Assembly (NCBI GenBank): GCA_009193035.1
Contig: SWDT01000290.1
Location: 1 to 64,000 of the forward strand
DNA: 64,000 bases
Reading direction: 5' to 3'
Source: Halicephalobus mephisto
Taxonomy: Eukaryota > Nematoda > Chromadorea > Rhabditida > Panagrolaimidae
A program made the position numbers and the translations under genes. The stretch's first letter is position 1. The number at the start of each line of letters is the position of its first letter. The notes under the pieces are model-generated. The model did no database searches. It was not told the DNA's origin and worked only from the letters and a program-made list of their open reading frames with translations. Shown here piece by piece: positions 35,268 to 47,728 of the stretch.

Positions 35268-37162
35268 ATGAACGACGTAAGGAGTTTTTGCATCGATTCA
35301 ATTAGCTAATTGGGTTTCAGAACAACGAACAATTTCAAGCTCTGGCTTTTCTGGATGACCGGACTAACCTCGATTTTGACACAATGAATCAGTTGAAGGC
35401 GAAGCGGGAGAAATTGCTTCTTGCAAGGACGACTCCAGTGGAAAACAGCGACGAGAAGCCTGAGCCTGTTCCAATGCCTCCGGTGAGGAAACGCCAGTGT
35501 ACTCCGCAAACTGCGACCGAACGAAGAAGACAGTTGCAGATGTCAAAGAGTGTCAGTCAATGCCGGGTGTCCAACCTTGCCAATGTCGGAGGAACGACCT
35601 GGAAGAGCTTTTCTTCACTTGAAGTTGATGGGAACGGAGCTCCTATGGCTCGCAGGAAGCTTCGAGACAGGAAGAAAAGGAAAGAAGTCAAATTCAGCGA
35701 GGTGCAGGTGTTTTACTTTGCTAGAGATCTGGGCCAATCAACAGTTCCTAGTCTCGAAGGAGCTTCTCTTGGTTAGTTTTTCAATTTCGCGGTTCAATTG
35801 CATGAGTAATTTAATTCCAGGAATGGCAGATAAACATCACATGGCGAAAACGTATTCATTTTATGAGTATTCCAGAGCGGCTTTTCGGCAAAATGTAAGC
35901 TTTATCCGGATTTTCCCCATGCATTTACTTTTTGTAGGAACAGAAATGGTCTTTAATTCGAAAAACAATAGAAGAACAAAAGAAACTAGCTTCGCCGAGA
36001 AGGTCCCCGAGAAGAGGAGGTGGGATACTGGTCAACGGGAACTTCCCTTCAAGAATCTCAAAGACCCATATTTTGTTGGTGGATGAAGGTGAGGCTCCAG
36101 AAGAGATACAGAAATCTGTCCTCGACTTGACACAAGAACTGGTTGAGCAAGTGGCCGAGACTTTGGAGAAAGAACGAGAAGAAAGTGAGAAGCAAACGGA
36201 TGAAAGTGATGATCCAGACGAGGTTTTGCCTTTTCAAGAAGCCGAGCATTTGCAGCCCTTGGATAAAGATATCCGTCGTGCAATACTTCAAAGTTCAGAT
36301 GTCAAAATCGATCCGGAATTCGAAGAAGATGAGGATTGCAAACGGATTCGGGCTTCACGTTCGAAGTGTGGATGCAACTGTAAAAGCGGAGTTTGCTTGC
36401 CCGGGACTTGTGAATGTTCCTTGGAAGGAATCAAGTGTCAAATTGATCGAGAAGGCTTTCCATGCGTGTGTTCTTCGATAAGCTGTTCTAATCCCGAAGG
36501 CAGAGTTGAGTTCAATCCATTGAAAGTGAGATCCCATTATCTTTCAACTCTAAAGATTCTGAAAGATATGGAGAAAGTTGTTAGTTTTTAGCTTTTGATA
36601 TTTGAAAGGGAATTTTTAATTTCAGAGTTACGAACCAACGACATTCGGACCCAAGCACATACAATTTCCTAATGATGATGACGAAGTTCCAGGAACATCT
36701 ACCAGTTATCTACCTACTCCTCCCCCGCCAATTTATACGACACAGGTAACAAGTGTTCAGAAGACGACGTCTGGGAACCTTGTCCAGAAATCTAATCAAA
36801 ACAATAGCAATGAAGAAGAATGTGCGTCCCCTGTCGTTGGAATCATGAGTGGTACTCCAACGGAATTTCTGACTCCACCAAGCGCTTCAACAAAGAGGAA
36901 ATATCCAGTGACTCCCATATACAAACGGTCTGCATCATTCGGCGACAGTATAGAAGAGGAAGAACGGTCGAAAACAGGTCTCCCGAGGAGATCTCCGAGA
37001 TCCCCAACAAAGAGGGCATCATTAACCTCTATTGTTGTTGTCGGCAATGTCGACAGTCCAATCCCAAAGAAGATCAGATCTCTCGCAGCTTCCCCAAAGA
37101 ACATGGCCACATTCTCTCAGACAATCGATGAAGAAAATTTTCCAATCAAAGATGAATCATAA
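35268..37162 (+). CDS. Cysteine/serine-rich nuclear protein (CSRNP / AXUD1 family)
   Basis: Exons 35268-35276, 35321-35771, 35821-35894, 35938-36576 and 36626-37162 join in phase to 569 residues. The family core is clear: KKRKEVKFSEVQVFYFARDLGQSTVPSLEGASLGM (exons 2-3), an acidic helix, then the cysteine-rich block CGCNCKSGVCLPGTCECSLEGIKCQ...FPCVC followed by GRVEFNPLKVRSHYLSTL. The C-terminus is serine/proline-rich with SPR/SPT sites. CSRNP proteins are nuclear transcriptional activators, induced by Axin or growth signals in vertebrates and tied to growth and apoptosis control in Drosophila (DAxud1). The first coding exon has only nine bases (ATG AAC GAC), so further upstream starts cannot be excluded. 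It ends 68 bp from the convergent GDE1-like gene. Confidence 0.9.
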
Positions 37163-37229
37163 ATAGTCTGTTATCCGTTTATCTGAATTCAGCCTTGAGA
37201 TAAATGATGTAACGGATAAATTATGCTGG

Positions 37230-38325
37230 TTACTGTTTGAGTTTCTTAATCAGGTGAGGACGATCCGTTAATACGGGAATCAGTAGTGTATTCTGCATCC
37301 AATTAAGCTCGTTCAAGTCGTTGACGGTCCAAGCACAGACATAGCGACCGTAGTCTTTTTGCTTTTGAACAAAGGCACTGGAAAATGCCTGTTAGGAGGT
37401 TTTACTGACAAGGAACTTACTTAGAGATCTCGCTTCGTTCAGTAAGAATCATGTCCACTCCCAGGAAAGACGGGAGCCAGCTCTTAATGGACCAGACATT
37501 CAGAATGTCCAGGAGGACCGCAAAGTAGTGAGTGGGGCCCGAGAATCGAGGGACTTTGTTTTCCACGTCACTGTAGCTGCAGAACCATCGTCGCCAGGTC
37601 AATCCGGTGAGAATGGTGGGACAGAGCTTCTTGATTCTGTAGACAACGATGGGGAAGAAAGAGCAGACGATTCCGATGTCGTGGAGTTCGTGAAGGTCAA
37701 AGAGCTTATTCAGTTGCTCGATAAGAATAGTGTCCGAGTCCTTGACGTCAAAGAGCATTTTCATATTGTTCTCTTTGGCCCACTTGACAATCTCCTCCAG
37801 AGTCACCATAGGGGCTGTCTGAATAATGGTGGAGTTGTCGGGGCTGAATAAATTGTATTAGGAAATCAAAAACCTGAAACGAACTCTTGGGGGACGAATT
37901 TAGCGGCGCAATTGACGTGATGGAGCTCTTTGAAGAGGAATTGTCTGATCGGACCGCTAGCATTAGTGGTCCTGTCCAAAGTGTCGTCATGGAGGAGCAC
38001 CGCCACTCCGTCCTTGGTTAAGGAAACGTCGAATTCGATCAGATCTGCTCCTTCAGCCTTGGCCTCGATGAAGGATGCCATTGTGTTTTCCGGTTGCCTG
38101 TGAGGGGATCCACGATGGCCTCCGACCTTGAAATCCCCAAAGAAGCGATTGATCTGGAAATACAGGTGAATGAGAATCAAGGAGGTGAGAACTTACAGTA
38201 TATGACTCTGCTGGGTTATTTTTGAGAGACATGTAGATGGCGATCACAACAATTGGAAGAACCACAGGCCATTTTAGAACAGCAGTCAAAAGGATAGAAA
38301 GCAAACTAATACCAGCGTTGTACAT
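37230..38325 (-). CDS. Glycerophosphodiester phosphodiesterase, GDE1-like
   Basis: Exons 38325-38197, 38153-37885, 37843-37421 and 37377-37230 give 322 residues (human GDE1 is 331). The N-terminal membrane span (KWPVVLPIVVIAIYMSL) is followed by the GDPD domain: GGHRG...QPENT (catalytic His/Arg and Glu), EFDVSLTKDG (metal-binding Glu/Asp) and LHDDTLDRTT (second His). Later blocks include MLFDVKDSD, GVDMILTE and CAWTVND...VLTDRP, as in the family. It hydrolyses glycerophosphodiesters (for GDE1, glycerophosphoinositol and N-acyl glycerophosphoethanolamines) as a membrane enzyme. The exon 2-3 junction (41-nt intron, donor GA|GTTC) was chosen because it is the only nearby pair that keeps frame. 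The start follows the charged region; a longer upstream frame lacks support. Confidence 0.88.
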
Positions 38326-39576
38326 TCTGCCTCCAGTTGAGGATGGACTTCGTTTGAACTCCCGCAAGGGATGCCCTGCCAAAGCAGAGAAAGGTAAAAT
38401 ACCCTGTAACCGAATGTGTAAACAGGATGATAATGAAAATAGAACACGTTGGGTGAAAATACAAAGATCGAGACGGGAATAAAAGACGATAATTCGAGTT
38501 AGAGAAGAGTGGCGTGACCAGTCAGCTAACACTTTTCCAAATCAAAAGCTCTCTGGATAGAAAATCAATGAGCCATAAAGACAGCAGACAAACTCAGCTG
38601 GGCATGGGAGAAGTGGAAACCAAGACAGAGAACGTTCACATTCGTCACGAGTACAAAGATTGATTTTCTGCTATTCTTGACGAAATAAGTCTCAACAATA
38701 AGAAATTGGTAGAGACGAGCACTATGACCGGAGATGGAGTACGGGAAAGTCCAAAGGAGGGGTGAAGCACGAAGCGGGCAGGGCGGGAGCAGTGTGCCTC
38801 TTTCAAAGACTCTCTTTCGGATGTCTTTGACGAGTGAACAATCTTCCGCGCCAAGTACCTGATTTCCGAACGAATCAATTGGATAGCCAGGTTGAGAAGG
38901 GGATGGGACTGGTTATGAACCAGAATTAGATAACATTCTTTGGTCTCTGCTCCAATTATACTTTCCAACTGAATGAATAAACAACTCTGTAAATATGATT
39001 ACAAATTCGGCTCATTGATCTCTCAAAACAATCAAGCCAGGCATAAACACGATTAACTTTCTATTTGCCATCTTGGCTGCTCAACAATAACAAAAACCAG
39101 GAATTCGACTGACGATAAGCTGCACCATCTTCAGAATGATTCACTTGATTTACGATTGCCCGTCAGATTTTATGTCATTTACACACACTTACAGTCCGCT
39201 TTTCTCGCGGAATCGGCTTTATTCTGGATTCAATAGCTTGAAATCAAGGAATCTTCAGCTAACGGTTGTCGGTGACTAAATTTTAACTTCTTTTGGTTCA
39301 AATCAATTTTCAGTTGATACGAAGTAAGAAGCGACGAACCTAGCTTTGAGATTCAGCAGAGCTTTTGTATACGTTGCTTTTAACAGATTGATAACACGAA
39401 TAAATGTGTTTATTGGAGTATTTGCAGGTGTGGGTCTTATCTTTTTCTTGCTCATATGCATTTCTACTTTTGTAAAGGAGATTTTCTAGCACTTTTACCC
39501 AATTTTGTACACTGAATTTGTTTAATAAAGTTGTTAAAACTGATAGCTGGATTTTTAGATCTGTAGCCTAGAAGTT
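38326..39576. other. Intergenic stretch between divergent genes
   Basis: It separates the starts of the GDE1-like gene (-) and the four-TM gene (+). The 107-codon minus frame at 38645-38968 shows no domain. TTTTTAG at about 39557, 16 nt before the four-TM start, looks like a 3' splice acceptor of a 5' UTR intron. Nothing else is recognised. Confidence 0.4.
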
Positions 39577-40416
39577 ATGTACTGTCTTATGCTTCTTTGT
39601 ACTCTCCTATGCATCTTTATTGGTCCAGTGTTGCTAACACTGATGTACTGGGCACTTTTGTATCACACTTCGTGGTAAGACACCCAGAATAGTCACTAAC
39701 TACAATTGATTCAATTACAGGGCTTATGGAATATCAATCTTCTCGATCGTCTACTTTGCAGTCAATCTCATAGGTCATCTAATTGGCTTCGGCATTGGCT
39801 TCGTTGGACTTTGCTGCGCTGGAACCCTCGCCACTATCACTTGCTCACTTGGAACAGGTTCTTGCATAGGGAACATCATCTTCTTGCTAACCATCTTGTT
39901 GGTCGCTTTTGTTTTGGTCCTTCAATTTGGTGTTTCTATTTGGGGTCTCATTCTTTCGATCGATCTTTTGAACTCCGGAGGAGACAAATGCCCGATTGGG
40001 ACTGTTGATTGTAAAATCCTTGTCATTCTCTTTTTCCTAAGTCTCTTCTTCGCAGGACTTCGAAGCAGATCCAATAAATCCCAATCCACTCCTAAAAACT
40101 TTACTAGAATCAATGAAACTACAGAAAACGGAGTCGTAGTCAGGACCACAGAAGTTGCTCAAAGAGGTTTCATCACGACAACTGTTGAAAGAACTGAGAA
40201 CGGAATCACGGCTACCACAACAAATACACAGCCCATGGAGGACCAACCAATGTTTTCTAGACCCAAAGCAATCGTCTCAACCCTGTTGATGGATCGTGAG
40301 TTTATTAAATAATAAAAAATAACAAAACAATAATTTCAGCAAAAGTTTCACTGCAATTTCAATCCAGAGGAGGTCCAACGGCTGATACTATAGAATTAAA
40401 CTCCATGTCAGTGTAA
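39577..40416 (+). CDS. Four-transmembrane protein of unknown family
   Basis: Exons 39577-39674, 39721-40295 and 40340-40416 join in phase to 249 residues. Four hydrophobic spans are visible: CLMLLCTLLCIFIGPVLL; then a long second one from ISIFSIVYFAVNLIGHLI through GFVGLCCAGTLATITCSL; IIFLLTILLVAFVLVLQF; and ILVILFFLSLFFAGL. The cytoplasmic C-terminal ~95 residues are threonine-rich (TTTVERTENGITATTT). Both termini are probably cytoplasmic. The second loop lacks the CCG motif of tetraspanins, and the claudin W-GLW signature is absent, so I do not assign a family; MARVEL or LITAF-like membership was considered without positive evidence. Poly(A) signals (AATAAA) lie near 40467 and 40474. Confidence 0.75.
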
Positions 40417-40568
40417 TTTTGTTGAAAATGTTTCAACAACAATAACTATTCATGTATCTCTGCAATAATAAAAGAATAAATTATTCGAAAATCAAAAGTT
40501 TGAATAATCGTTAAAAGAAAACATGTTTCTTATCAAGTCTATTTCTTTGAGTTTCGTGTTCTGATCTA

Positions 40569-41220
40569 ATGGTTACATCTGGGGAACCGGTCATCTGCTT
40601 CGGGAACCTCTTGAACAATACGAAAGTTTTCAACTGTGGTTATACCTTTCATGTTGATTACATCAGACCTTGGGCTGAAATATTTTCATTTTTGATTATT
40701 TATGTATCTTTGAATTATAGATGAAGTATGAATGCCCTATTTGTCAAAGCAGTTGTAAATAGAGACATCTAACCAAACTCTTCTTGGAAGATGACGGGAT
40801 GGACTGGCCCAGCGTTGCTCAAGAGCTCAAAAAAGCATTGGAGAAGACCATGAGGGAACTAGAATCTGTCAAAGAAATCAAAATTCACTGACGATCTTAA
40901 ATAATTGTAGGAGAAGTGTCGAGTGTTAGAAATGGGAAAAGAATCATTGACCAAAAGGTTGAATGACTCAACGTGCGATTCCGAAAAAGACCAAGACTCA
41001 AATCAGCTTAATTTTTCAGGGCCGCTCTCTAATTGTCTGTTTCTCTGGCATCTCCAATAAGCATGGAGAAGTTTTTGTTTCTCCCAGTTTAAGTTTTCCC
41101 GCTCGAATGAGAAAGCGTCGAAGAGAAGATGGCCCTAGTGAAACGAGAACCAAATGCAGAGTGACTCCTGATTTATTGGATTTACTGAACACTTCATTAT
41201 TACAGAATAGGGTTAAGGTA
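40569..41220 (+). pseudogene. Decayed RING-finger / coiled-coil gene (TRAIP-like remnant)
   Basis: An ATG at 40569 opens a RING-like stretch: VICFGNL...NCGYTFHVDYIRPWAE, then after a TATAG acceptor (40720) MKYECPICQSS. This follows RING-H2 spacing, but three zinc ligands are changed: the second Cys is Asn, the Cys-x-His is Tyr (CGYTFH), and the following Cys is Tyr (VDYI). The intron-like 40680-40720 lacks a GT donor (AT instead). After one in-frame TAG (40760) the same frame continues as a coiled coil (SVAQELKKALEKTMRELES), and past a 43-nt GT-AG intron it goes on as EKCRVLEMGKESLTKRL. RING followed by a KLFLED-like link and coiled coil recalls TRAIP/Nopo E3 ligases. A 36-nt intron could remove the TAG, so a highly divergent functional gene is not excluded. 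Confidence 0.45.
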
Positions 41221-41700
41221 AAGCTTTTATTTACCGGAATTGGCAGTTTGGTAACGTACAACTCTGCCTGTGTGAATTTTCGTATTTCGTAAACAAATGG
41301 TTTTGAAGACAATCTTCCTCAAAGTCTCGTTCAATATCAAGTAGATTATGGCAGGGGCTGCTTACACGGAAAATCCAAAAAATATTTAAATTTCAGTTGT
41401 CTGTTAACTAGTTTCAGTTATCCATTATTTAATTATAAATGAAAATTACTCATAAAATTCTACTATAGAAGCACTTTTTATGACTGATTTTAATCCCACC
41501 CAATTTTGCTCTGTCAACCTATTTAAATTTAGCGAATGACTAAGTTCGTGTCTGACTAAAGAATGTAATACATTAAAACTCGAAATTTTTTATTCATCAA
41601 ATAATATCCCGTTTTCGTTGGTCAAATCACTGCATGTTATTGGAAAAGTAATATCAACAAATTACCGGCAAGAAGTCCATAGAAATAAACAGGTTGCGGA

Positions 41701-44700
41701 CTAGACGATTTCAGAAGGAACAACGGAGCCGTACATTTCTGAGTAAATGTCGCTGCCATCACCGAGTACCGTGGAACCCGAACTATGCTGGATGTTGGTC
41801 TTCAAGGGCATGGCGTTCATTAGAAGATTCCAAAAGAGCTGGTCGTTCTGTCTCAGTCTCGTGTTACTTCTGAGGATTTTGCCCAGCTCAGCATCCAATT
41901 CGTTCGGGCGGATTTCGTCGCTTAAGATCGTGATTATCCGTTTGTTTCTCTTTTTGGCAAAGAATCGATGGGCCGTTTTGATTTGGACGGTCTCCCATTC
42001 ATTTTCCAAAAAGTTCTTGGTCAGCACGATGATGAGGGCATTGCAGGCTTCCATTTGATGGATCAACTCGTCTGAGATGTTGTGGACGGCGGCATGGTAA
42101 GCAAGACGAGTTCCCTCTTGGTGGAGAAGACAGAGCGAGTAGTCTTCTTCTTCCAGTCTTCTAAAAATAAATAAATTAATCTCAAAGTTTTTATCGGAAC
42201 AGCTACCTGCAGAATTGATTCAGAACCATTTCCTCATCTCTCTTTGAATAACTCACAAAGGCATCGTATTGGATCAGTGGAAGAGGTAGTGGACTGCTTC
42301 CGGGAGTAGTAGTGGAGCAATTTAAAGAGGGAGTCGCTTTCATGTACCTGTTCTTTCCGCTCTTGTTCCTTCTGATCAAGGCCATAACGATGATAATTAG
42401 TCCACAAACGGTCGCAAAGGCAAAAGCAATACTGGCAATAACCAACACGAGGTTCCTCTGAGGTCCTCCACCAAAGATCCCTCCGGCTTCGATGGCACAG
42501 ATGCTGTTGTTCGCTTGGAGAAGAAACTCACTCATCGGCATTGCGAACAAGTGTTCTCCTCTGTTCGGGGCAAATGCTGTCAACACCGTTGTGTCATTGG
42601 AGAGCAATGAAGAGGTGACATTCTCCACACATTCCAGCTCCCCTGCATCAACAATCTTGGCAGTATTGGAAAGGACCCAATTCTGGACTTGGAATCGCTT
42701 CCAATCACAGTCACATCTGAAGGGGTTCCCCGAGATGGAGACTTTGGAAATTCTCGAATCAAGAGCGAGAATCTCAGGAAGTTCATCGAAGGAATTGCTG
42801 TCTAGCTTGATAATTTCCAGAGCTGGAAGTTGCTCCAAGAGTCGGTTGTCGATTTCGTAGAGTTTGTTATTGTGAAGATCCAGATGTTCTATCCTCATGG
42901 CCTTGAACAGCTCGTCCCCTCTCAACTCTGTCAGGGAATTCCCGCTAAGATCGAGCTTCTTTAAACTAGGAAGAGTATTGAATGCCAGAGGTTGAATCGT
43001 CTTGATGTTGCTTCCATTGATTCTTAATTCTGTCAATCTTGCTCTTGACATGAAATCATGAGTTTTAAGCGTTGGGAGATTTAAGTTTTCGAGGAAAATA
43101 TGAGTGGCGTGCATGGGAAGGACTTTAGGATTAAAAAGCAGTTGATTAGTCTCATTGAGGCCTTTGCATTGAACAACGTTGGTTTTGAAGTCAAAGTCGT
43201 GGAAACAGCTGCAGCCTTCCGGACACTTGGATTTACAGTCACAGTTGCCGTACTGACAACAGATACATTGAGGTTCGCAGGTCTGGTCGTAAGAGCAAAG
43301 GTATTCATTTTCCTTGGTCTCAGATAGTTTGACGAGCTCGTTGGTCACCTGATTTCTGCATCTGGCAGTCTTTGAGTCAAGAACTTGGACAGAGGTTTTT
43401 GTACTCAATGAAGCGATCCAACTCATTTCACAGTCGCATATAAGAGGATTTCCGTCGAGATATAGATAAGTAGTCAATAACCCGTTCAAGAGGGAGCTTT
43501 CTGGATCTCTGAAGACTCTTTTGGCAACGGACTTTAGTTGATTGTTTTGGAGATTCGCGACCTTCAGATTAGTCAACGGAATAAAAGCATCGTTCTCGAT
43601 AGAAATTATCCGGTTGGAGCTGAGATCGACCTGCTCTATCCTATCGCAGAGCTGATTCTTGGCAATGTGGGAGATTCTGTTGGATTTCAACTGAAAAAAT
43701 TAATTGAACACTTTTGGTTTTCTGAAATTTACTCACATCAACTTTCTTTACTTGGCTTTTGGTTGCGGGGGCGATCACTGCAATTTTATTCTTGCTGGCA
43801 TCGAGGTCAAGAAGTTCATCGGGAAATTCAGTCCACTCCAAAGCGTCCAAATTATTTCCACTGACATTCAAGTGCCTCAATCCCTTCAGTCCCATGATAG
43901 ATCCGGAAAATGCCGAAATCCTGTTCCTGCTTAAGTCAACAGTTCTCAGATGAGGGCATTTCTCGAAGGAATCCTGAGCCAGAGAATCTATTCTGTTGTT
44001 GCTGAGGTCAATCTCGGTTAAGTGAGGACAATCAGAAAATACAAAACTTTCAACTGCCGGGATCCTATTATTGCTCAGATCAAGTCTGGAAAGATGAGTC
44101 ATTTTGTTCAGAACGAACTTGTACAGCTTCGAAATCTGATTTTGGGAGAAATCCATTGACTTGATTCGTGTCAACCTTCCAACAGCCATGGGAAGCTCCA
44201 CCAAGAGATTAGAGGAGAAGTCGAGTTTCTGGAGTCTTCTGGAAACATCGGAAAAAACTCCGACATCAACATGGTAGATGGAATTATTCCGCAGAGAAAG
44301 ATGGATGAGTTCAGTCAATCCAGTGAAGCAATCATCGTTTAGAGTCTTGATCTGGTTACTTGACAAATCCAGCTGAAAAAAAGAGATTACACAAGCCCTT
44401 GACCTTTTGTTTTTTGACCATGTCTGGGGTGACCTTTTTGGATTACACCATCCGCGGGTTGAGAGCAATCGAGGGCCTAATTGGATGCAACTGTTCTCAA
44501 TTAGCATTCCCAGCCATTTTTGAATAATTTTCCCAATCTCTTGTCGGATTCGATTACATCAGCTTGTAGGTTGCCTTCTGGCCCGTGACAGATCAACGGC
44601 CAGACCCTATTGTTTCCAGAAAATGGCCGTAAATGACCGGACAACTGACGGATGGGTTTACAGTCCTTGTCTTGGCAACTTTATGGACAGATCTGTCGTC

Positions 44701-47700
44701 CAGAGACAACAGATTGCTAACGAAAGATTACGCAAAGTAGGGGGTCGGTTTTGGAGCACAACAGCTGCCTTTTTGAATCTGATTTTTTCAGAAAGCTGTT
44801 TAGTTTCCCGCATCAGAGTAAATAAACTAGCGTGCCGAGAGCAGTCATTTTCTGATTGGGAAGCAAATAAACCTCGAGATCTTTTTTGAAGTGTTCGGGA
44901 AATTTGATCCGTTGTTACGGTTCCCACTCCCAAAACAATACGATTGCTTCAAAAAGCATATTGTCCATTTTGGAAAGGTTTGATTGACAGAGTAGACCTA
45001 CGAAAGAACTTACTTTTTGAAGTCGGGTCAAGTTCTGAAGCTGGCTCGGCTGAAGGACAGCAATCTGATTCCCGCTCAAGTAGAGATAGAGCAAGGAATT
45101 TAATGACTGCTGGATGATTTTGATAGGAATGGAATCAAGGTTGTTATTGGACAAGTCGACAGATTCCAAAGCATTACTAAGAAGACTGAATGGAGTGTTG
45201 ACATCAATAGAATTGAAGCTGAGATTGACAGAGATGAGGTGGTTCAAATTGGCAATCGCGGCGGGGATCACTAAGAATCGGTTTCGGGCAAGGTTCAGGT
45301 GGAGGAGGCCTTCTGGAAGCGGAGCTATTTCCGTCAACTCGTTGTCCTCCAGATCCAGATGCTGGAGAGTTGGGACCTTAGAGAAGGCTTCTTGGTGGAT
45401 TTCTATAAGGTCGTTGTCCGTGGCCGAGAGCTGTCTGAGATTTGGGAAGGCAAACAGGTCGCTTTCCTCGATTGATTCTATCAAGTTCGAAGAAACGTCT
45501 AGAATGATTAGTTGCGTCAACTCGCAGTTGTTTGCTTCAGTATTCATCTTGGTCGAAGAGAGTCTATTTGCAGTCAGGTTCAGAATCTGAAAATGGATTT
45601 TATCCAACCCTTCAATGCCACAAGTCTTCTTGTTTTGGCGAGCACTCAGGGAGCAAACAGAGCGATTGAAATGAGCGATTATTGAACCCACTAATGCGCG
45701 AGGCGTTCCGGCGGTCATGGACGAGCCAGCTGGCCGTAAACATGGACAAGAGCGATATCGGACAGAATATTGCACAAATTGCTTGCGGCCTCAATTAATC
45801 CTTTACAGATTGGTTCAAGTGTTTTCCGATTGCTCAAATAAACAAACAGCTCACCTGCAACTTTAGAAGGGGACAAAAGAGCCCGTCTGGCAAGTCCCGG
45901 ACCGCTGACTCGGTCAAGGTGAGTTTCTCAAGTGCCGTGATCGGCTGGAACAATCCATGAGAGAGGCCCGGCTGATTCTTGGTCGTTAACTTGTTCAGAT
46001 GGAGTGACTTCAGATTTGTCAGTCCACGAAAGGTGTTAGTTGGCAAATCAGCACCATGACAGTTCTGTAAAAAGAGAAATTACTCATTGACGAGGAGACA
46101 AAAGGGCAAACACTTTTGTTTTTCCCTAAACAAGCATGAATAACACAAAACTGACCGTTATCCTCAAGTCTTTCAAAGAACGAAACCCTTCGAACATGTC
46201 ATCGGCAAAAGTAGATTCATGTTGGTGGGAGAGACATCGTAGGGTTAGGGACTTTGTGACGTTCGTCGGGAAGTCCACGAAGGTTTGGTCCCCGGATAAA
46301 TAATCTAACTGGCATGTTATTATCAGTTGGTTTGTATCGACCACGTCGGGCACACAAATGCATCTGAAGTAATGCGTTTTTATTTTCTCAAAGCATGTTG
46401 GTTGCGCAATCTTTGATCAAAGCATTTCTTCCTTATTGAGTAAACACTATTTTCTTGGAAAACCGTGACTCAACATCGGTAAGACAAAAGAAAGGGAACT
46501 GAAATGAGCCTCAATTACCGCATGCCACGGAATTCATTTTCGGGAAATCACATAATGGAGCTGCGGCAGCTGCTTTAGTCTCGGTTAGCTCATTAGCAGA
46601 TCATGTGAAAGGAAAAGAATCAAGACCGGTGCTCGAGTGTTCCTGGAGGACTGGGATTTCGGCACTTGAGAGGGTTTTGGATGAAAAGATTCGAAGAGAA
46701 ATTTGGGAAAGCAGGTCAAAGGTGAGTGGATTGCGCAACAGAAAAGAACGAGAGCTCCACTGGATTGATTTCTCAGCTAACGGTCGGTAGAAGAAACACG
46801 GCAGATATCACCCCCAATCTCTCGTAATCCGTCCAAAATTTGTTGTTCGTGAAGCCCCTTCATCAATCATAAATTTGTCCCACTTTGTTCCATCTATTGT
46901 CTAAAAATGATGAATCCCTTTCATCTTGGGGTATCAAACTGGGAGTCCATTTTCTCTCCCTCCAGATTTGCCGGCTATCGTCTTGGAGATCAGAAATGCA
47001 ACAAAATACCCCGCCAGAAATGCTAATGCGGCTTTAGAAATGAATGAATCTCGCTGTTTGCCTGGGACAGTCTATAAACTGGTAAGCCGAAGATAGTTAT
47101 TAAATTGGCGGCGTTCGCTTTCCAAAGCTCCCAGGGGGAATCCACAGGCTGCTCAATGCTTTTCAATTTGTACTACCCATAGTGCCATAGTTGAGTCATT
47201 TTTCCTCTATCAAAAAAGGACAAACAAGAGCTTCCGGTCGATTGGATCCGAATCGTGCGAGATAATGGAGGTCGCCTTGGCACACGGGAGGTGCGAGGAA
47301 GCATGTTTGAGACCAATATGAATTTCCTGAATGGATCAAATTCGTGGATTGGAGAACGGCACAAATAATGAGCCAGAAAATTACCTTTGCAAACAATGAA
47401 ATCGGAAGTTTGGGTGAACGGAGAATGAAATTTGATTCTATCCGTTTAATGGGATCCAAGTATTTTTGAAGGAAACTAACCTGTCTGGGCACTTGTACCG
47501 GAAAATGTCAAAATCAGTTCCCCCGAAGGAGGCAGATTGGGTCGACGGAAGCAGGAGGATAATGCCAAGCAATATGAATAGAGCATTATTCTGTCTTCTA
47601 GAGGAAAAGGTCGAGGTCTCATCACATTCGCATTTGGGACAAATTTGTTTTGAATGAATTGGAGTCGACCTTTCGGTCGGCGCCATCAGCCCTTCTGAAG

Positions 47701-47728
47701 AGCTGCTACATGCGGGAGATTCCTGCAT
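41701..47728 (-). CDS. Toll receptor (multiple cysteine cluster type)
   Basis: Exons 47728-47481, 46363-46156, 46064-45855, 45586-45014, 44372-43737, 43690-42207 and 42160-41701 join in phase to 1272 residues. Exon 1 has a hydrophobic signal segment (NNALFILLGIILLLPS) after ~50 polar residues, then the first cysteine cap CPD/RCICVPD across the first intron. Leucine-rich repeats run through exons 2-6, mostly with introns at LRR boundaries (LDLSSN starts). Exon 6 holds an LRRCT (LICDCEMSWI), a cysteine-dense LRRNT (CICCQYGNCDCKSKCPEGCSC), more LRRs, a second LRRCT and the membrane span (LVLVIASIAFAFATVCGLIII). A TIR domain follows: box 1 YDAFVSYSKRD, and FW box 3 (LFW). Toll receptors act in dorsoventral patterning or immunity through MyD88-type adaptors. 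The BB loop lacks the usual RDxxPG. It lies head-to-head with Frizzled across a long noncoding block. Confidence 0.93.
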
